Below are positions 43,247-51,650 of a stretch of DNA of 64,000 nucleotides, piece by piece; the stretch's first letter is position 1, and the number at the start of each line of letters is the position of its first letter. The notes under the pieces were generated by a model, which worked only from the letters and a program-made list of their open reading frames with translations, did not search any database and was not told the origin of the DNA. The translations under genes and the position numbers were made by a program. Source of the stretch: Fimbriimonadia bacterium (GTDB lineage Bacteria > Armatimonadota > Fimbriimonadia > Fimbriimonadales > JABRVX01); assembly GCA_039961735.1 (NCBI GenBank), contig JABRVX010000048.1, positions 1 through 64,000 on the forward strand, written 5' to 3'.

Positions 43247-44020
43247 CTAGTCCTGCTGCGCGGGCGGCTGGGAGCCGAGCCTCTGCTCCAGCTCGGCCAG
43301 TTCTGCTTCTACATCCTGCACGGACGAGGGTATCTGCTGCGTCGTCGGCGCGGGACCCGCCAAGCCCATCCGCTGCTCTAGTTCCTGCAGCTCTTTCTCA
43401 GCGACGGCGTCCATCGTCTGATCTTCGAGTTGCAACATCTTGCCCTGCAGGCTGGATGCCATCATTTCTTGTCGCGCTGCGGCTTCTGACTCGGCATGGC
43501 GGATTTTTTCTGCGGCGACGCTCCAGTCTTGCTCCGTGGTCTCGAAGGTGAGGCTTTCCATGGCCTTGTTGATCTCTTTGGTGATCTGGGCCTGTTTCCA
43601 TCGAGCCTTCAATGCCAGCATCTCGGCGTACTTGGCTTTGACCTGCTCCTCCTGACGCCGCATCGCCACTTTGATCGCTTCGACGGTCTCGGTCGCCTGC
43701 GCGAGCGATGCCTTCAGACCCTCGAGCGTCTGCTCCAGATGCGCCTTTTCTCGCAAAAGCTGCCGCGCGAGATCGCGGTTCCCCTGTCGTAGCGCCTGCT
43801 CCGCGTTGGCCTGCAGAGCGGCGATGCGCCTGGTGTGGTCATCCACCAGGTGCTGCAGGTTGTTCTTTTGCGTGATGGCCTGTATCGCTCGCTCTCGGTT
43901 CGAAGCGAGGTTCTCACGCATTTCCCGACGGGCCTGGTCGAGTAGGATCTCGGGGTCCTCCAACCGGTCCATCGTTCGATTGAAAAGTGCTTTGATGTAG
44001 TTCCAGAGACGACGAAACAT
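43247..44020 (-). CDS. pspA: PspA/IM30 (Vipp1) family membrane-stress protein
   Basis: A 257-residue ESCRT-III-like coiled-coil protein that binds and protects the inner membrane. It has the amphipathic N-terminal helix MFRRLWNYIKALFNRTMDRL, EDPEILLDQARREM, a long heptad-rich helix hairpin (about 25-185) and the family segment WKQAQITKEINKAMESL. The end is Pro/Gln-rich with two repeats of ELEQRMGL / ELEQRLGS. GGAGG lies upstream of the ATG. No pspF or pspBC genes are nearby. Confidence 0.9.
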   Translation of the reverse strand: MFRRLWNYIKALFNRTMDRLEDPEILLDQARREMRENLASNRERAIQAITQKNNLQHLVDDHTRRIAALQANAEQALRQGNRDLARQLLREKAHLEQTLEGLKASLAQATETVEAIKVAMRRQEEQVKAKYAEMLALKARWKQAQITKEINKAMESLTFETTEQDWSVAAEKIRHAESEAAARQEMMASSLQGKMLQLEDQTMDAVAEKELQELEQRMGLAGPAPTTQQIPSSVQDVEAELAELEQRLGSQPPAQQD

Positions 44021-44153
44021 TCGCTAGCCTCCACACCCGAGGCACCTCCGGGCGGCGTCGGGCAGGTTTCGAGTGCAAGTTTGGCACATATTGTCCGGCC
44101 TCGGGGCGGTGTGTGGGAGATCCTCCGCGAATCGATCTCGGGGTGGGCTTCGG

Positions 44154-44159
44154 TACAAT
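44154..44159 (+). promoter_or_regulatory. Putative -10 box of the methyltransferase gene (leaderless type)
   Basis: TACAAT in CGGTACAATCCAACCGT ends 8 nt before the ATG at 44168, and no purine-rich ribosome site is present. RNA would start at or beside the start codon. Confidence 0.5.
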
Positions 44160-44167
44160 CCAACCGT

Positions 44168-44917
44168 ATGTCCACGCACGCGTCATTCACCCGGATAGCC
44201 CCCCACTACGATATTCTGATGCGGGGTGTACCCTATCGCATGTGGATCAGCTACTTCGAGCTGCTGTGCGAGATGGTTGACCACAAGCCGAAGAAGGTGC
44301 TCGATGCGTGCTGCGGGACGGGCACCGTGTGCCGCATGCTGGCGGCGAAGGGGCTAAGCGTCACGGGGGTTGACAAGTCCCTGCAGATGATCCGGACCGC
44401 AAAAGAGAAGGCCGAGACGAGCGGACAGGACATCGCCTTCTTCGCCCAGGACCTCGCCGAGATGGACCTGCCCGAGACCTTCGACACGGCGCTCAGCTTC
44501 TTCGACAGCCTGAACTACATCACCGACCCGGAGAGGCTGAGAGCGGCGTTGCACCGCATAGCCGCTCACCTGGAGCCGGATGGCCTGCTCGTATTCGATC
44601 TGAACACCGAGTACGCCTTCGTCAGCAAGCTGTTCGACCAAGAAGTTATGACCAAGGGGGCGCCAGTCCGCTACAAGTGGCGCAGCAGCTATGACGAAGA
44701 GACGAAGCTGTGCACCGTGCGGATGGAGTTCTGGACGGATGACCCCCCCGATAGCTTCGTAGAAGTTCACGTGCAACGCGCACACTCGACCCAGGAAATT
44801 CGATCCTGGCTGAAGGAGGCCGGGTTCGCAGACATTCGCGCCTACCACAGCTACTCGCTGGAGCGTCCCAGGCCCACCAGCGATCGGGTGCACTACATAG
44901 CTAAGCGTATACGCTGA
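44168..44917 (+). CDS. Class I SAM-dependent methyltransferase
   Basis: A 249-residue methyltransferase with a Rossmann-like core: motif I VLDACCGTGTVCRMLA near residues 40-55, the acidic motif II end VTGVDKSLQMI, motif IV LAEMDLPETFDTALSFFDSLNYI, and ...EPDGLLVFDLNTEYAF. It starts with TRIAPHYDILMRGVPYRMW, a form common in ubiquinone/menaquinone-like and small-molecule methyltransferases. The substrate cannot be told. The last 17 bp overlap the end of the convergent Doc-like gene. Confidence 0.88.
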   Translation: MSTHASFTRIAPHYDILMRGVPYRMWISYFELLCEMVDHKPKKVLDACCGTGTVCRMLAAKGLSVTGVDKSLQMIRTAKEKAETSGQDIAFFAQDLAEMDLPETFDTALSFFDSLNYITDPERLRAALHRIAAHLEPDGLLVFDLNTEYAFVSKLFDQEVMTKGAPVRYKWRSSYDEETKLCTVRMEFWTDDPPDSFVEVHVQRAHSTQEIRSWLKEAGFADIRAYHSYSLERPRPTSDRVHYIAKRIR

Positions 44918-45314
44918 GAACCTGTCTCATGGCAGATGCCACTTGTCCGTCGGGAATCGGCTCCGGCTCGCCCTGCGCCAGCGAACGGAGGGCCTCTGCG
45001 CCCGTGAGATCGCCGCGGGAGACGCGCTCGAGTACTTCGTGAGCCTCTTCCCTACTCGCCGTCAGCGATAACCCGTTGACCTTGAGAAGGCACAGGGCTG
45101 CCACGAGCGCTGTGACTTCGTTGCCCTCGTCGAAGGGCTTTCGGCGGAGCAGCCCCTCGAAGAAGCGTCCTGCATCGCGATAGACCTCGGGCTCCAGCTT
45201 GTATGCGTACTGGTAGCCGATGCACTCTTCGAGGTCCATGACCCGAAACCCCACGACTCGCTTCAACAACTGGGAGTTGATCCAGAGAAGGTCCTGATTG
45301 GTCAGATACTTCAC
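44901..45314 (-). CDS. Doc/Fic-fold protein lacking the catalytic motif
   Basis: A 137-residue protein with the layout of Doc (death-on-curing) toxins: start KYLTNQDLLWINSQLL, a central helix EVYRDAGRFFEGLL, and a helix after the active site (TALVAALCLLKVNGLSL). The active-site motif, which should read H-P-F-x-D/E-G/A-N-K-R, is here KPFDEGNEV (residues 59-67): His is Lys and the Lys-Arg pair is Glu-Val. Catalysis by the usual Fic/Doc route is therefore not expected. The start is GTG at 45314. No Phd-like antitoxin gene is adjacent. It could be a domesticated or inactive relative. Confidence 0.7.
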   Translation of the reverse strand: MKYLTNQDLLWINSQLLKRVVGFRVMDLEECIGYQYAYKLEPEVYRDAGRFFEGLLRRKPFDEGNEVTALVAALCLLKVNGLSLTASREEAHEVLERVSRGDLTGAEALRSLAQGEPEPIPDGQVASAMRQVLSVYA

Positions 45315-45452
45315 GAGTCCCTACCTGCAGCCTCATCCATGACACCCGCAAAGTACCCGTGAGGACCATCGGCACGCAAGTTAGCGGCAGGACGGTCGGC
45401 GGCTAGGACGAATCGCACTACGGCTCGCTCAATGCGAGAAGGAGGACCGAAC

Positions 45453-47135
45453 ATGGCTGCGCTGCGCTTCGACCGCTACTATCGCTACGCCGACATCACC
45501 CGCTTCCTGAAGCAGTTCTCCCAACAGCGCCCGGACATCTTTCGGTACGAATCGATCGGTAAGAGCTATGAGGGCAGGGACATCTGGCTCTGCACGATAA
45601 CGCGCTTCAAGACCGGGCCGGATACGGAGAAGCCCGCGATGTGGGTGGACGGAAACATTCACGCATCCGAGGTGTCGGCCTCATCGGCGTGCCTCTACCT
45701 CATCCACAAGCTGCTCACGGAAGACCCAAAAAACGAGGGCATTCGGTCGCTGCTGGACACGCGTGTCTTCTACGTGTGCCCACGGCTGAACCCAGACGGT
45801 GCGGAGTGGGCTCTGGCCGACAAGCCGAAGATCATTCGCTCCAGCACCCGCCCATGGCCGTACGACGAGGACCCCATCGAAGGGCTGATTCGAGAGGACA
45901 TGGACGGCGATGGGCGCATGCTGCAGATGCGAATCCCCGATCCGAACGGTTCGTGGAAGCCGCATCCCGACCACCCGAAGCTGCTGGTGCCGCGCGCGCC
46001 GGACGAGACGGGGGGCACCTACTATCGTCTTCTCCCCGAAGGCAGAATCGAGAACTACGACGGGTTCCTGATTCCCATGGCTCGGACCAAAGAGGGCCTA
46101 GACCTCAACCGGAACTACCCCATCGGCTGGCGGTTGGAGGGCGAACAGCACGGAGCTGGCCCCTTCCCTACTTCGGAGCCGGAGATTCGGGCACAGGTGG
46201 ACTTCATCTGCAAACATCCTAACATCACGGGCGCCGTTTGCTTTCACACCTTCAGCGGTGTACTACTGCGGCCACCGAGTCGGTTCGCCGAGGACGAGTT
46301 GCCCGCTGAAGACGTGTGGAACTACAAGACTATTGGCGCGAAGGGTACGGAAATCACGGGCTATCCGGCGATCTCCGTCTATCACGAGTTCCGCTACCAC
46401 CCCAAAGAGATCATCACGGGTGTGTTCGATGACTGGATGTATGAACATCGTGGCGTGCATGCCTGGACTGTGGAGATATGGAGCCCACAGCGGCAAGCCG
46501 GAATAGGCGAGTACAAATACATAGACTGGTACCGCGAGCACCCTGTGGAAGACGACGTCAAGATGCTGGAGTGGTCCGAGAAGGTGCTAAAGGGCAAAGG
46601 CTACATCGAGTGGTACCCTTACGAACACCCGCAGTTAGGCAAGGTGGAGCTCGGTGGGTGGGATGTAGCCTATTGCTGGAGGAATCCACCGCCCCACATG
46701 CTGGAAAAGGAGATCGCCCCGTTCGCCGACTGGCTGATGTTCCATCTGAGAATCGCACCGAAGCTCGAGATCATCTCGAGCAGCGCCAAGGCGATTGGCC
46801 AAGGTGCATATCGCGTCGAACTGGTACTGCAAAACACGGGCTGGCTGCCCACCTACGTAACCAAGAAGGCTCTGAACAACAAGCTGTCAAGGCCCATCGT
46901 GACCGAGATCGAATTGCCACGCGGAGCCACGCTGGAAACGGGCAAGCTTCGCGAGGAGCATGCTCAGCTCGAGGGTCGGTGTTATCGGGGTGCGGCCGGC
47001 GTGTGGTCTGCAGACAGTACCGACGATAGGCTGCGACTCGTGTGGACGATTCGTGCCCCGCGCGGCGGTACCGTGAAGATCACCGCGCGCCACGAACGCG
47101 CCGGCACAGTGCGCTCAACCTTGCGACTGCAGTAG
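45453..47135 (+). CDS. M14-family zinc carboxypeptidase
   Basis: A 560-residue metallocarboxypeptidase. Zinc ligands are His70 and Glu73 ([10 protein letters not shown]) and His265 (CFHTFSG), the substrate-binding Arg is in LDLNRNYP, and the catalytic Glu341 is in WTVEIWSP. After the peptidase domain (to about 430) there is a C-terminal beta domain ([19 protein letters not shown]). AAGGAGG lies 7 nt before the ATG at 45453. No signal peptide is visible, so it is probably cytoplasmic. Its end overlaps the convergent aconitase gene by 21 bp. Confidence 0.9.
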   Translation: MAALRFDRYYRYADITRFLKQFSQQRPDIFRYESIGKSYEGRDIWLCTITRFKTGPDTEKPAMWVDGNIHASEVSASSACLYLIHKLLTEDPKNEGIRSLLDTRVFYVCPRLNPDGAEWALADKPKIIRSSTRPWPYDEDPIEGLIREDMDGDGRMLQMRIPDPNGSWKPHPDHPKLLVPRAPDETGGTYYRLLPEGRIENYDGFLIPMARTKEGLDLNRNYPIGWRLEGEQHGAGPFPTSEPEIRAQVDFICKHPNITGAVCFHTFSGVLLRPPSRFAEDELPAEDVWNYKTIGAKGTEITGYPAISVYHEFRYHPKEIITGVFDDWMYEHRGVHAWTVEIWSPQRQAGIGEYKYIDWYREHPVEDDVKMLEWSEKVLKGKGYIEWYPYEHPQLGKVELGGWDVAYCWRNPPPHMLEKEIAPFADWLMFHLRIAPKLEIISSSAKAIGQGAYRVELVLQNTGWLPTYVTKKALNNKLSRPIVTEIELPRGATLETGKLREEHAQLEGRCYRGAAGVWSADSTDDRLRLVWTIRAPRGGTVKITARHERAGTVRSTLRLQ

Positions 47136-49790
47136 CGAACGAACCACGAACTGCAAAATGCCGCCGTGGCGGTAGTAATCGAGCTCGCGCGGCGTGTCGA
47201 TTCTCGCCTCGACATCGAACCGTTGCCAACGGGTACCTTCCTGCGCTACCACCTGCAGTCTTCGCCCGCCGGCGAACCCGGAGGCGACAGCGTCAGACAG
47301 CCCGAGCACATCGAAGTGCTCCGTGCCTGTCAGCCCTAGGCTCTCGGCGCTCTCGCCCGGCAGGAATTGCAGCGGGATGATGCCCATGCCGATCAGATTG
47401 GAACGATGAATCCGCTCGAAGCTCTCCGCTATGACCGCCCTAACGCCTTGTAGATACGGCCCCTTTGCCGCCCAGTCGCGACTGGAGCCGGAACCGTACT
47501 CCTTGCCCGCTAGCACGATGAGGGATGTTCCGTCCTGCTGGTAGCGGACGGCCGCATCGTAGATGCTCATCACATCGCCGGTTGGCAGATAGGTGGTAAC
47601 ACCCCCCTCAGCCCCAGGGGTCAGCTTGTTCCGAATCCGCACATTCGCAAACGTCCCGCGCACCATCACCTCGTGATTGCCGCGGCGCGACCCATAGGAG
47701 TTGAAGTCCTGCCATTCGACTCCGTGTTCTAGCAGGTAACGTCCCGCAGGCGAGTCCTTCTTGATGCTGCCTGCAGGGGATATGTGATCCGTTGTGATGC
47801 TATCACCCAGATACGCTAAGACGCGCGCGCCTCGGATGTCGTCGACCGTCTCTGGGGCATCCACGGGCATACCATCGAAGTACGGCGGCCGGCGCACGTA
47901 GGTGGAGTCCGGCTGCCACTGGAATCGCTCGGCAGGTGTTATGTTTATCGACTCCCAGTTCTCATCGCCTCGAAACACATCCTTGTAGTTGTTTTCGAAC
48001 ATCTCGGAGCCGATGCAGTGCTCGACGGCTGAAGCAATTTCGGCGTTCGATGGCCACAGGTCTCTAAGGTATACCGGCACTCCCGACGCATCGAGCGTCA
48101 GTGGCTCGGTAGTGAGATCGATATCGATGCGACCGGCGATGGCATACGCCACCACGAGCGGCGGTGACATGAGATAGTTAGCCCGCACTTCGGAGTGAAC
48201 CCTACCCTCGAAGTTGCGATTGCCCGAGAGCACGGCGCACACTACCAGGCCATTCTCCTCGATCTCTCGTGACACTTCTTCGGGCAGTGGTCCCGAGTTG
48301 CCAATGCACGTGGTGCACCCGTAGCCGACCGTATGAAACCCCAGCTGCTCCAGGTAGGGAGTAAGGCCGGCACGTTCTAGATAGGTAGTGACCACCCTAG
48401 AGCCGGGGGCGAGAGAGGTCTTGACCCATGGCCTGCGTGTCAGGCCGCGCTGCACTGCCTTCTTAGCGAGGAGCCCAGCCGCCAACATGACGGCTGGATT
48501 CGATGTATTCGTGCAGCTAGTAATCGCCGCTATCACCACGTTCCCGTGCTTTAGGGTCCCCTTGCCCGCGTGCTCCCTCCCGTTCGGTCCTCGTAGGTCG
48601 GGCAGTGCCTTCGAGAAGGAATGGGCGACACGGCTGAGCGGTACGCGATCCTGTGGCCTTCGAGGTCCAGCCACACTGCTCTCCACTTTGGAGAGGTCCA
48701 GTTCGAGCACGGCGGTGAACTCGGGCTCAGGGGTGCCTCGCTCTCGGAAGAGTCCCTGCTCTTTGGCGTAGCCCTCGATCCTGCTGACGAAATCCGGCGG
48801 GCGACCGGTCTGGCGCAGGTACCGCAGCGTCTCGTCATCCACGGGGAACATGGCACACGTGGCACCGTATTCTGGACACATGTTGCTGATGGTAGCCCGG
48901 TCGGCAACCGGAAGAGACTCCAGTCCGGCGCCGAAGAACTCCACGAACTTCCCTACCACCCCGTGGGTGCGAAGCATCTGTGTTACCGTCAAAACCAAGT
49001 CGGTAGCGGTAACACCTTCCGGCAAAACTCCAGTGACTCGCACGCCTACCACTTGCGGGACAAGGATGGAGACGGGTTGTCCGAGCATAGCAGCCTCCGC
49101 CTCTATGCCTCCTACGCCCCAACCTAACACTCCCAAGCCATTGATCATCGTAGTATGCGAGTCGGTGCCCACTAGCGTATCCGGGTAAGCCAGTTTTTCA
49201 CCGTCTTCGTCCTGGACGAACACCACTCGCGCGAGGTACTCCAGGTTCACCTGATGCACTATGCCCGTGTTAGGGGGCACCACACGGAAGTTGCGGAATG
49301 CGCTCTGCCCCCACTTCAGAAAGGCGTAGCGCTCACTGTTCCTCTCGAACTCCTTCGCGACATTCAGACGGTTGGCCTCGGGGGTGCCGAATGCATCTAC
49401 TTGCACGGAGTGGTCCACCACCAGCTCCACAGGCTGCTGTGGATTGACGCGACTCGCGTCCCCGCCCATCTCGGCAACCGCATCACGCATCGCGGCCAGG
49501 TCCACCAGGCAAGGAACGCCGGTGAAATCCTGCAGTACGACCCGGGCCGGCGAAAACGCGATCTCCTGCGAGGGCTCCGCGGTGGGATCCCAATTCGCCA
49601 AGGCCATCACGTGCTCGGGCGTGACGGTCACGCCGTCCTCGCGACGCAGCAGATTCTCCAGCAGCACGCGCAGCGAATAAGGCAGCCTGGCGAGCCGAAG
49701 GCCTTGCCGCTCGAGCACGTCGAGACGATAGATGGTAAAGGAGTCGTCGCCGAGCCGCACCGAAGCCCGGGCACCGAAGCTGTTGTTCAT
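47115..49790 (-). CDS. acnA: Aconitate hydratase A
   Basis: TCA-cycle isomerisation of citrate to isocitrate. The roughly 891-residue AcnA-type protein has the 4Fe-4S cysteines in [11 protein letters not shown] and [12 protein letters not shown]. It also has [21 protein letters not shown], the linker, and the swivel domain motifs [17 protein letters not shown] and [16 protein letters not shown]. An ATG at 49796 would add two residues; the ATG at 49790 has the better-spaced GGGGGA. Nothing unusual apart from the 21-bp convergent overlap with the peptidase gene. Confidence 0.95.
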   Translation of the reverse strand: MNNSFGARASVRLGDDSFTIYRLDVLERQGLRLARLPYSLRVLLENLLRREDGVTVTPEHVMALANWDPTAEPSQEIAFSPARVVLQDFTGVPCLVDLAAMRDAVAEMGGDASRVNPQQPVELVVDHSVQVDAFGTPEANRLNVAKEFERNSERYAFLKWGQSAFRNFRVVPPNTGIVHQVNLEYLARVVFVQDEDGEKLAYPDTLVGTDSHTTMINGLGVLGWGVGGIEAEAAMLGQPVSILVPQVVGVRVTGVLPEGVTATDLVLTVTQMLRTHGVVGKFVEFFGAGLESLPVADRATISNMCPEYGATCAMFPVDDETLRYLRQTGRPPDFVSRIEGYAKEQGLFRERGTPEPEFTAVLELDLSKVESSVAGPRRPQDRVPLSRVAHSFSKALPDLRGPNGREHAGKGTLKHGNVVIAAITSCTNTSNPAVMLAAGLLAKKAVQRGLTRRPWVKTSLAPGSRVVTTYLERAGLTPYLEQLGFHTVGYGCTTCIGNSGPLPEEVSREIEENGLVVCAVLSGNRNFEGRVHSEVRANYLMSPPLVVAYAIAGRIDIDLTTEPLTLDASGVPVYLRDLWPSNAEIASAVEHCIGSEMFENNYKDVFRGDENWESINITPAERFQWQPDSTYVRRPPYFDGMPVDAPETVDDIRGARVLAYLGDSITTDHISPAGSIKKDSPAGRYLLEHGVEWQDFNSYGSRRGNHEVMVRGTFANVRIRNKLTPGAEGGVTTYLPTGDVMSIYDAAVRYQQDGTSLIVLAGKEYGSGSSRDWAAKGPYLQGVRAVIAESFERIHRSNLIGMGIIPLQFLPGESAESLGLTGTEHFDVLGLSDAVASGFAGGRRLQVVAQEGTRWQRFDVEARIDTPRELDYYRHGGILQFVVRSLLQSQG

Positions 49791-49882
49791 GAGCATCCCC
49801 CGATGAGCCGTGATCCGACCCTAGTCTACCTTCGGGCGTCCTGGCGACAGGAGTGACTCTGCCCACGGGGAACCCAGAGAAT

Positions 49883-51262
49883 ATGCGCACGGTTATCGAG
49901 CCCTTTCGCATCAAGAGCGTGGAGCCGATCCGCTTCACGACCAGAGAGGAACGCGAAGGCCTGCTGCGTCAGGCACACTACAACCCCTTCCTGCTTCACG
50001 CCGACGACGTGATGTTCGACCTGCTGACAGACAGCGGGACGGCCGCCATGTCCTCGGCACAGTGGGCTGCGATCATGCAGGGCGACGAGAGCTATGCCGG
50101 TAGCCGTAGCTTCTACCGCTTCGAGGAAGTGGTAAAGGGCATCACCGGATTGAAGCACGTGATCCCCACGCACCAAGGACGCGCCGCGGAGAGAATTCTC
50201 TTCTCGCTGGTAGCGGGCGAGGGCCTGGTGATCCCCAGCAACAACCACTTCGACACCACGCGCGCGAACATCGAGCACACCGGCGCCGAGGCGCTCGACC
50301 TGGTCATCCCCGAGGGCAAGGACCCCGCCTCGATGCACCCGTTCAAGGGGAATGTGGACTTGAACAAGCTGGAGGACTTGATCAAGGAGCTGGGCAGGGA
50401 CGGCATTCCGCTAGGCATGGTTACCGTCACCAACAACGCGGGCGGGGGCCAGCCGGTCTCGATGGAGAACATTCGCGAGATGTCCCGCCTGCTGCACGAG
50501 AACGGCATTCCGTTCTTCCTCGATGCTTGTCGTTTCGCCGAGAACGCATACTTCATCAAGATGCGTGAGCCGGGCTATGAGGACAAAAGCCCGAGAGAGA
50601 TCGCACGCGAGATGTTCTCGTACTGCGACGGCGCCACGATGAGCTGTAAGAAGGACGGGCTGTGCAACATCGGCGGATTCTTGGCGCTGAACAGTGACGG
50701 CTTGGCGCAGCGGGCGAGGACCAATCTCATCCTCACCGAGGGCTTTCCGACTTACGGGGGGCTCGCGGGGCGAGACCTCGAGGCGATGGCAGTCGGTCTG
50801 ACCGAGGTGCTGGACCCACACTACCTGGAATACCGCATGGCGAGCACGCGCTACTTCACGCGCAAGCTGAATGAAGAGGGCGTCGCAACCGTCCAGCCGC
50901 CGGGGGGACATGCAGCCTACATAGACGCACGAGCGTTCCTGCCCCACGTGCCCATCGAGCAGTATCCGGGCCAAGCCCTCGTCTGCGCGCTGTACCTGGT
51001 CGGAGGCATCCGGGGAGTGGAGATCGGAAGCGTGATGTTCGGCAAGCACACGGCGTCGGGAGAGACCTTTGCCGACATGGACCTGGTGCGCCTCGCTGTG
51101 CCTAGAAGAGTGTATACGCAAAGTCACGTAGATTACATGGCGGAGGTGATTCTGGAGGCATTCGAGCAACGAGAGGACGTACACGGGTATCGGATCACGC
51201 ATCAAGCGCCGACATTGCGGCACTTCACAGCACATTTCGAACCGCTAAGTAATGCGGGCTAG
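49883..51262 (+). CDS. tnaA: Tryptophanase (beta-eliminating lyase)
   Basis: PLP enzyme splitting L-tryptophan to indole, pyruvate and ammonia. The 459-residue protein belongs to the tryptophanase/tyrosine phenol-lyase family: EPFRIKSVEPI, LLTDSGTAAMS, PTHQGR, DACRFAENAYFIK, the PLP lysine Lys257 in MSCKKDGL, and EGFPTYGGLAGRDLEAMAVGL. Positions that separate the two activities are tryptophanase-like: Asp in HFDTT (Thr in tyrosine phenol-lyase), Val379 and Ile381 in GVEIG (Met379 and Arg381 there), and His in LRHFTA (Phe there). I chose ATG at 49883; a GTG at 49853 is possible. No tnaC leader or transporter is seen. Confidence 0.88.
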   Translation: MRTVIEPFRIKSVEPIRFTTREEREGLLRQAHYNPFLLHADDVMFDLLTDSGTAAMSSAQWAAIMQGDESYAGSRSFYRFEEVVKGITGLKHVIPTHQGRAAERILFSLVAGEGLVIPSNNHFDTTRANIEHTGAEALDLVIPEGKDPASMHPFKGNVDLNKLEDLIKELGRDGIPLGMVTVTNNAGGGQPVSMENIREMSRLLHENGIPFFLDACRFAENAYFIKMREPGYEDKSPREIAREMFSYCDGATMSCKKDGLCNIGGFLALNSDGLAQRARTNLILTEGFPTYGGLAGRDLEAMAVGLTEVLDPHYLEYRMASTRYFTRKLNEEGVATVQPPGGHAAYIDARAFLPHVPIEQYPGQALVCALYLVGGIRGVEIGSVMFGKHTASGETFADMDLVRLAVPRRVYTQSHVDYMAEVILEAFEQREDVHGYRITHQAPTLRHFTAHFEPLSNAG

Positions 51263-51451
51263 ATAGTGCGGTTTCCCACGAAACAAGACCCGTTATGTCC
51301 CGTTTCGGCGGGAATCATGCTAGAATGCGCAAAGAGGGCAAGGGCGCAACAGTGGTCTTCTGAATGCGCTTTTCTGACTGCACAACGTGAACCTTACGAC
51401 AGTTGCGACGCGGCTCGCCCCCCAAAGATCGCGGACGCGACTGGAATAGCG

Positions 51452-51477
51452 GCCGCAACCTCCCCCCCGGTTGCGGC
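51452..51477 (+). terminator. Hairpin in the gap after tnaA
   Basis: GCCGCAACC / GGTTGCGGC pair perfectly (9 bp) around an 8-nt TCCCCCCC loop and are followed by TCGCTCTATTTG. It is 190 bp after the tnaA stop and about 175 bp before the next gene. The rest of 51263-51650 shows no gene that I can support. Confidence 0.5.
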
Positions 51478-51650
51478 TCGCTCTATTTGCGCCGTAAGAC
51501 TAAGGAACCTCGTCCACAGGACTCATGTTAATAGGACTGTCTGCCCTGACCCCTCTGATGTGGAATGGTTCGATGGCGACTCGGGCGCCCCGGGGCAAGC
51601 CGAGTTGCGAGGGGGCCCTGGATGATTGTGAGGAATCTAGGAGGTACTGC

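Noticed and set aside
49791-49882. tnaC-like leader peptide before tryptophanase
   Set aside because: The gap has no short ORF with the Trp-containing pattern and is too short for the known attenuation layout.
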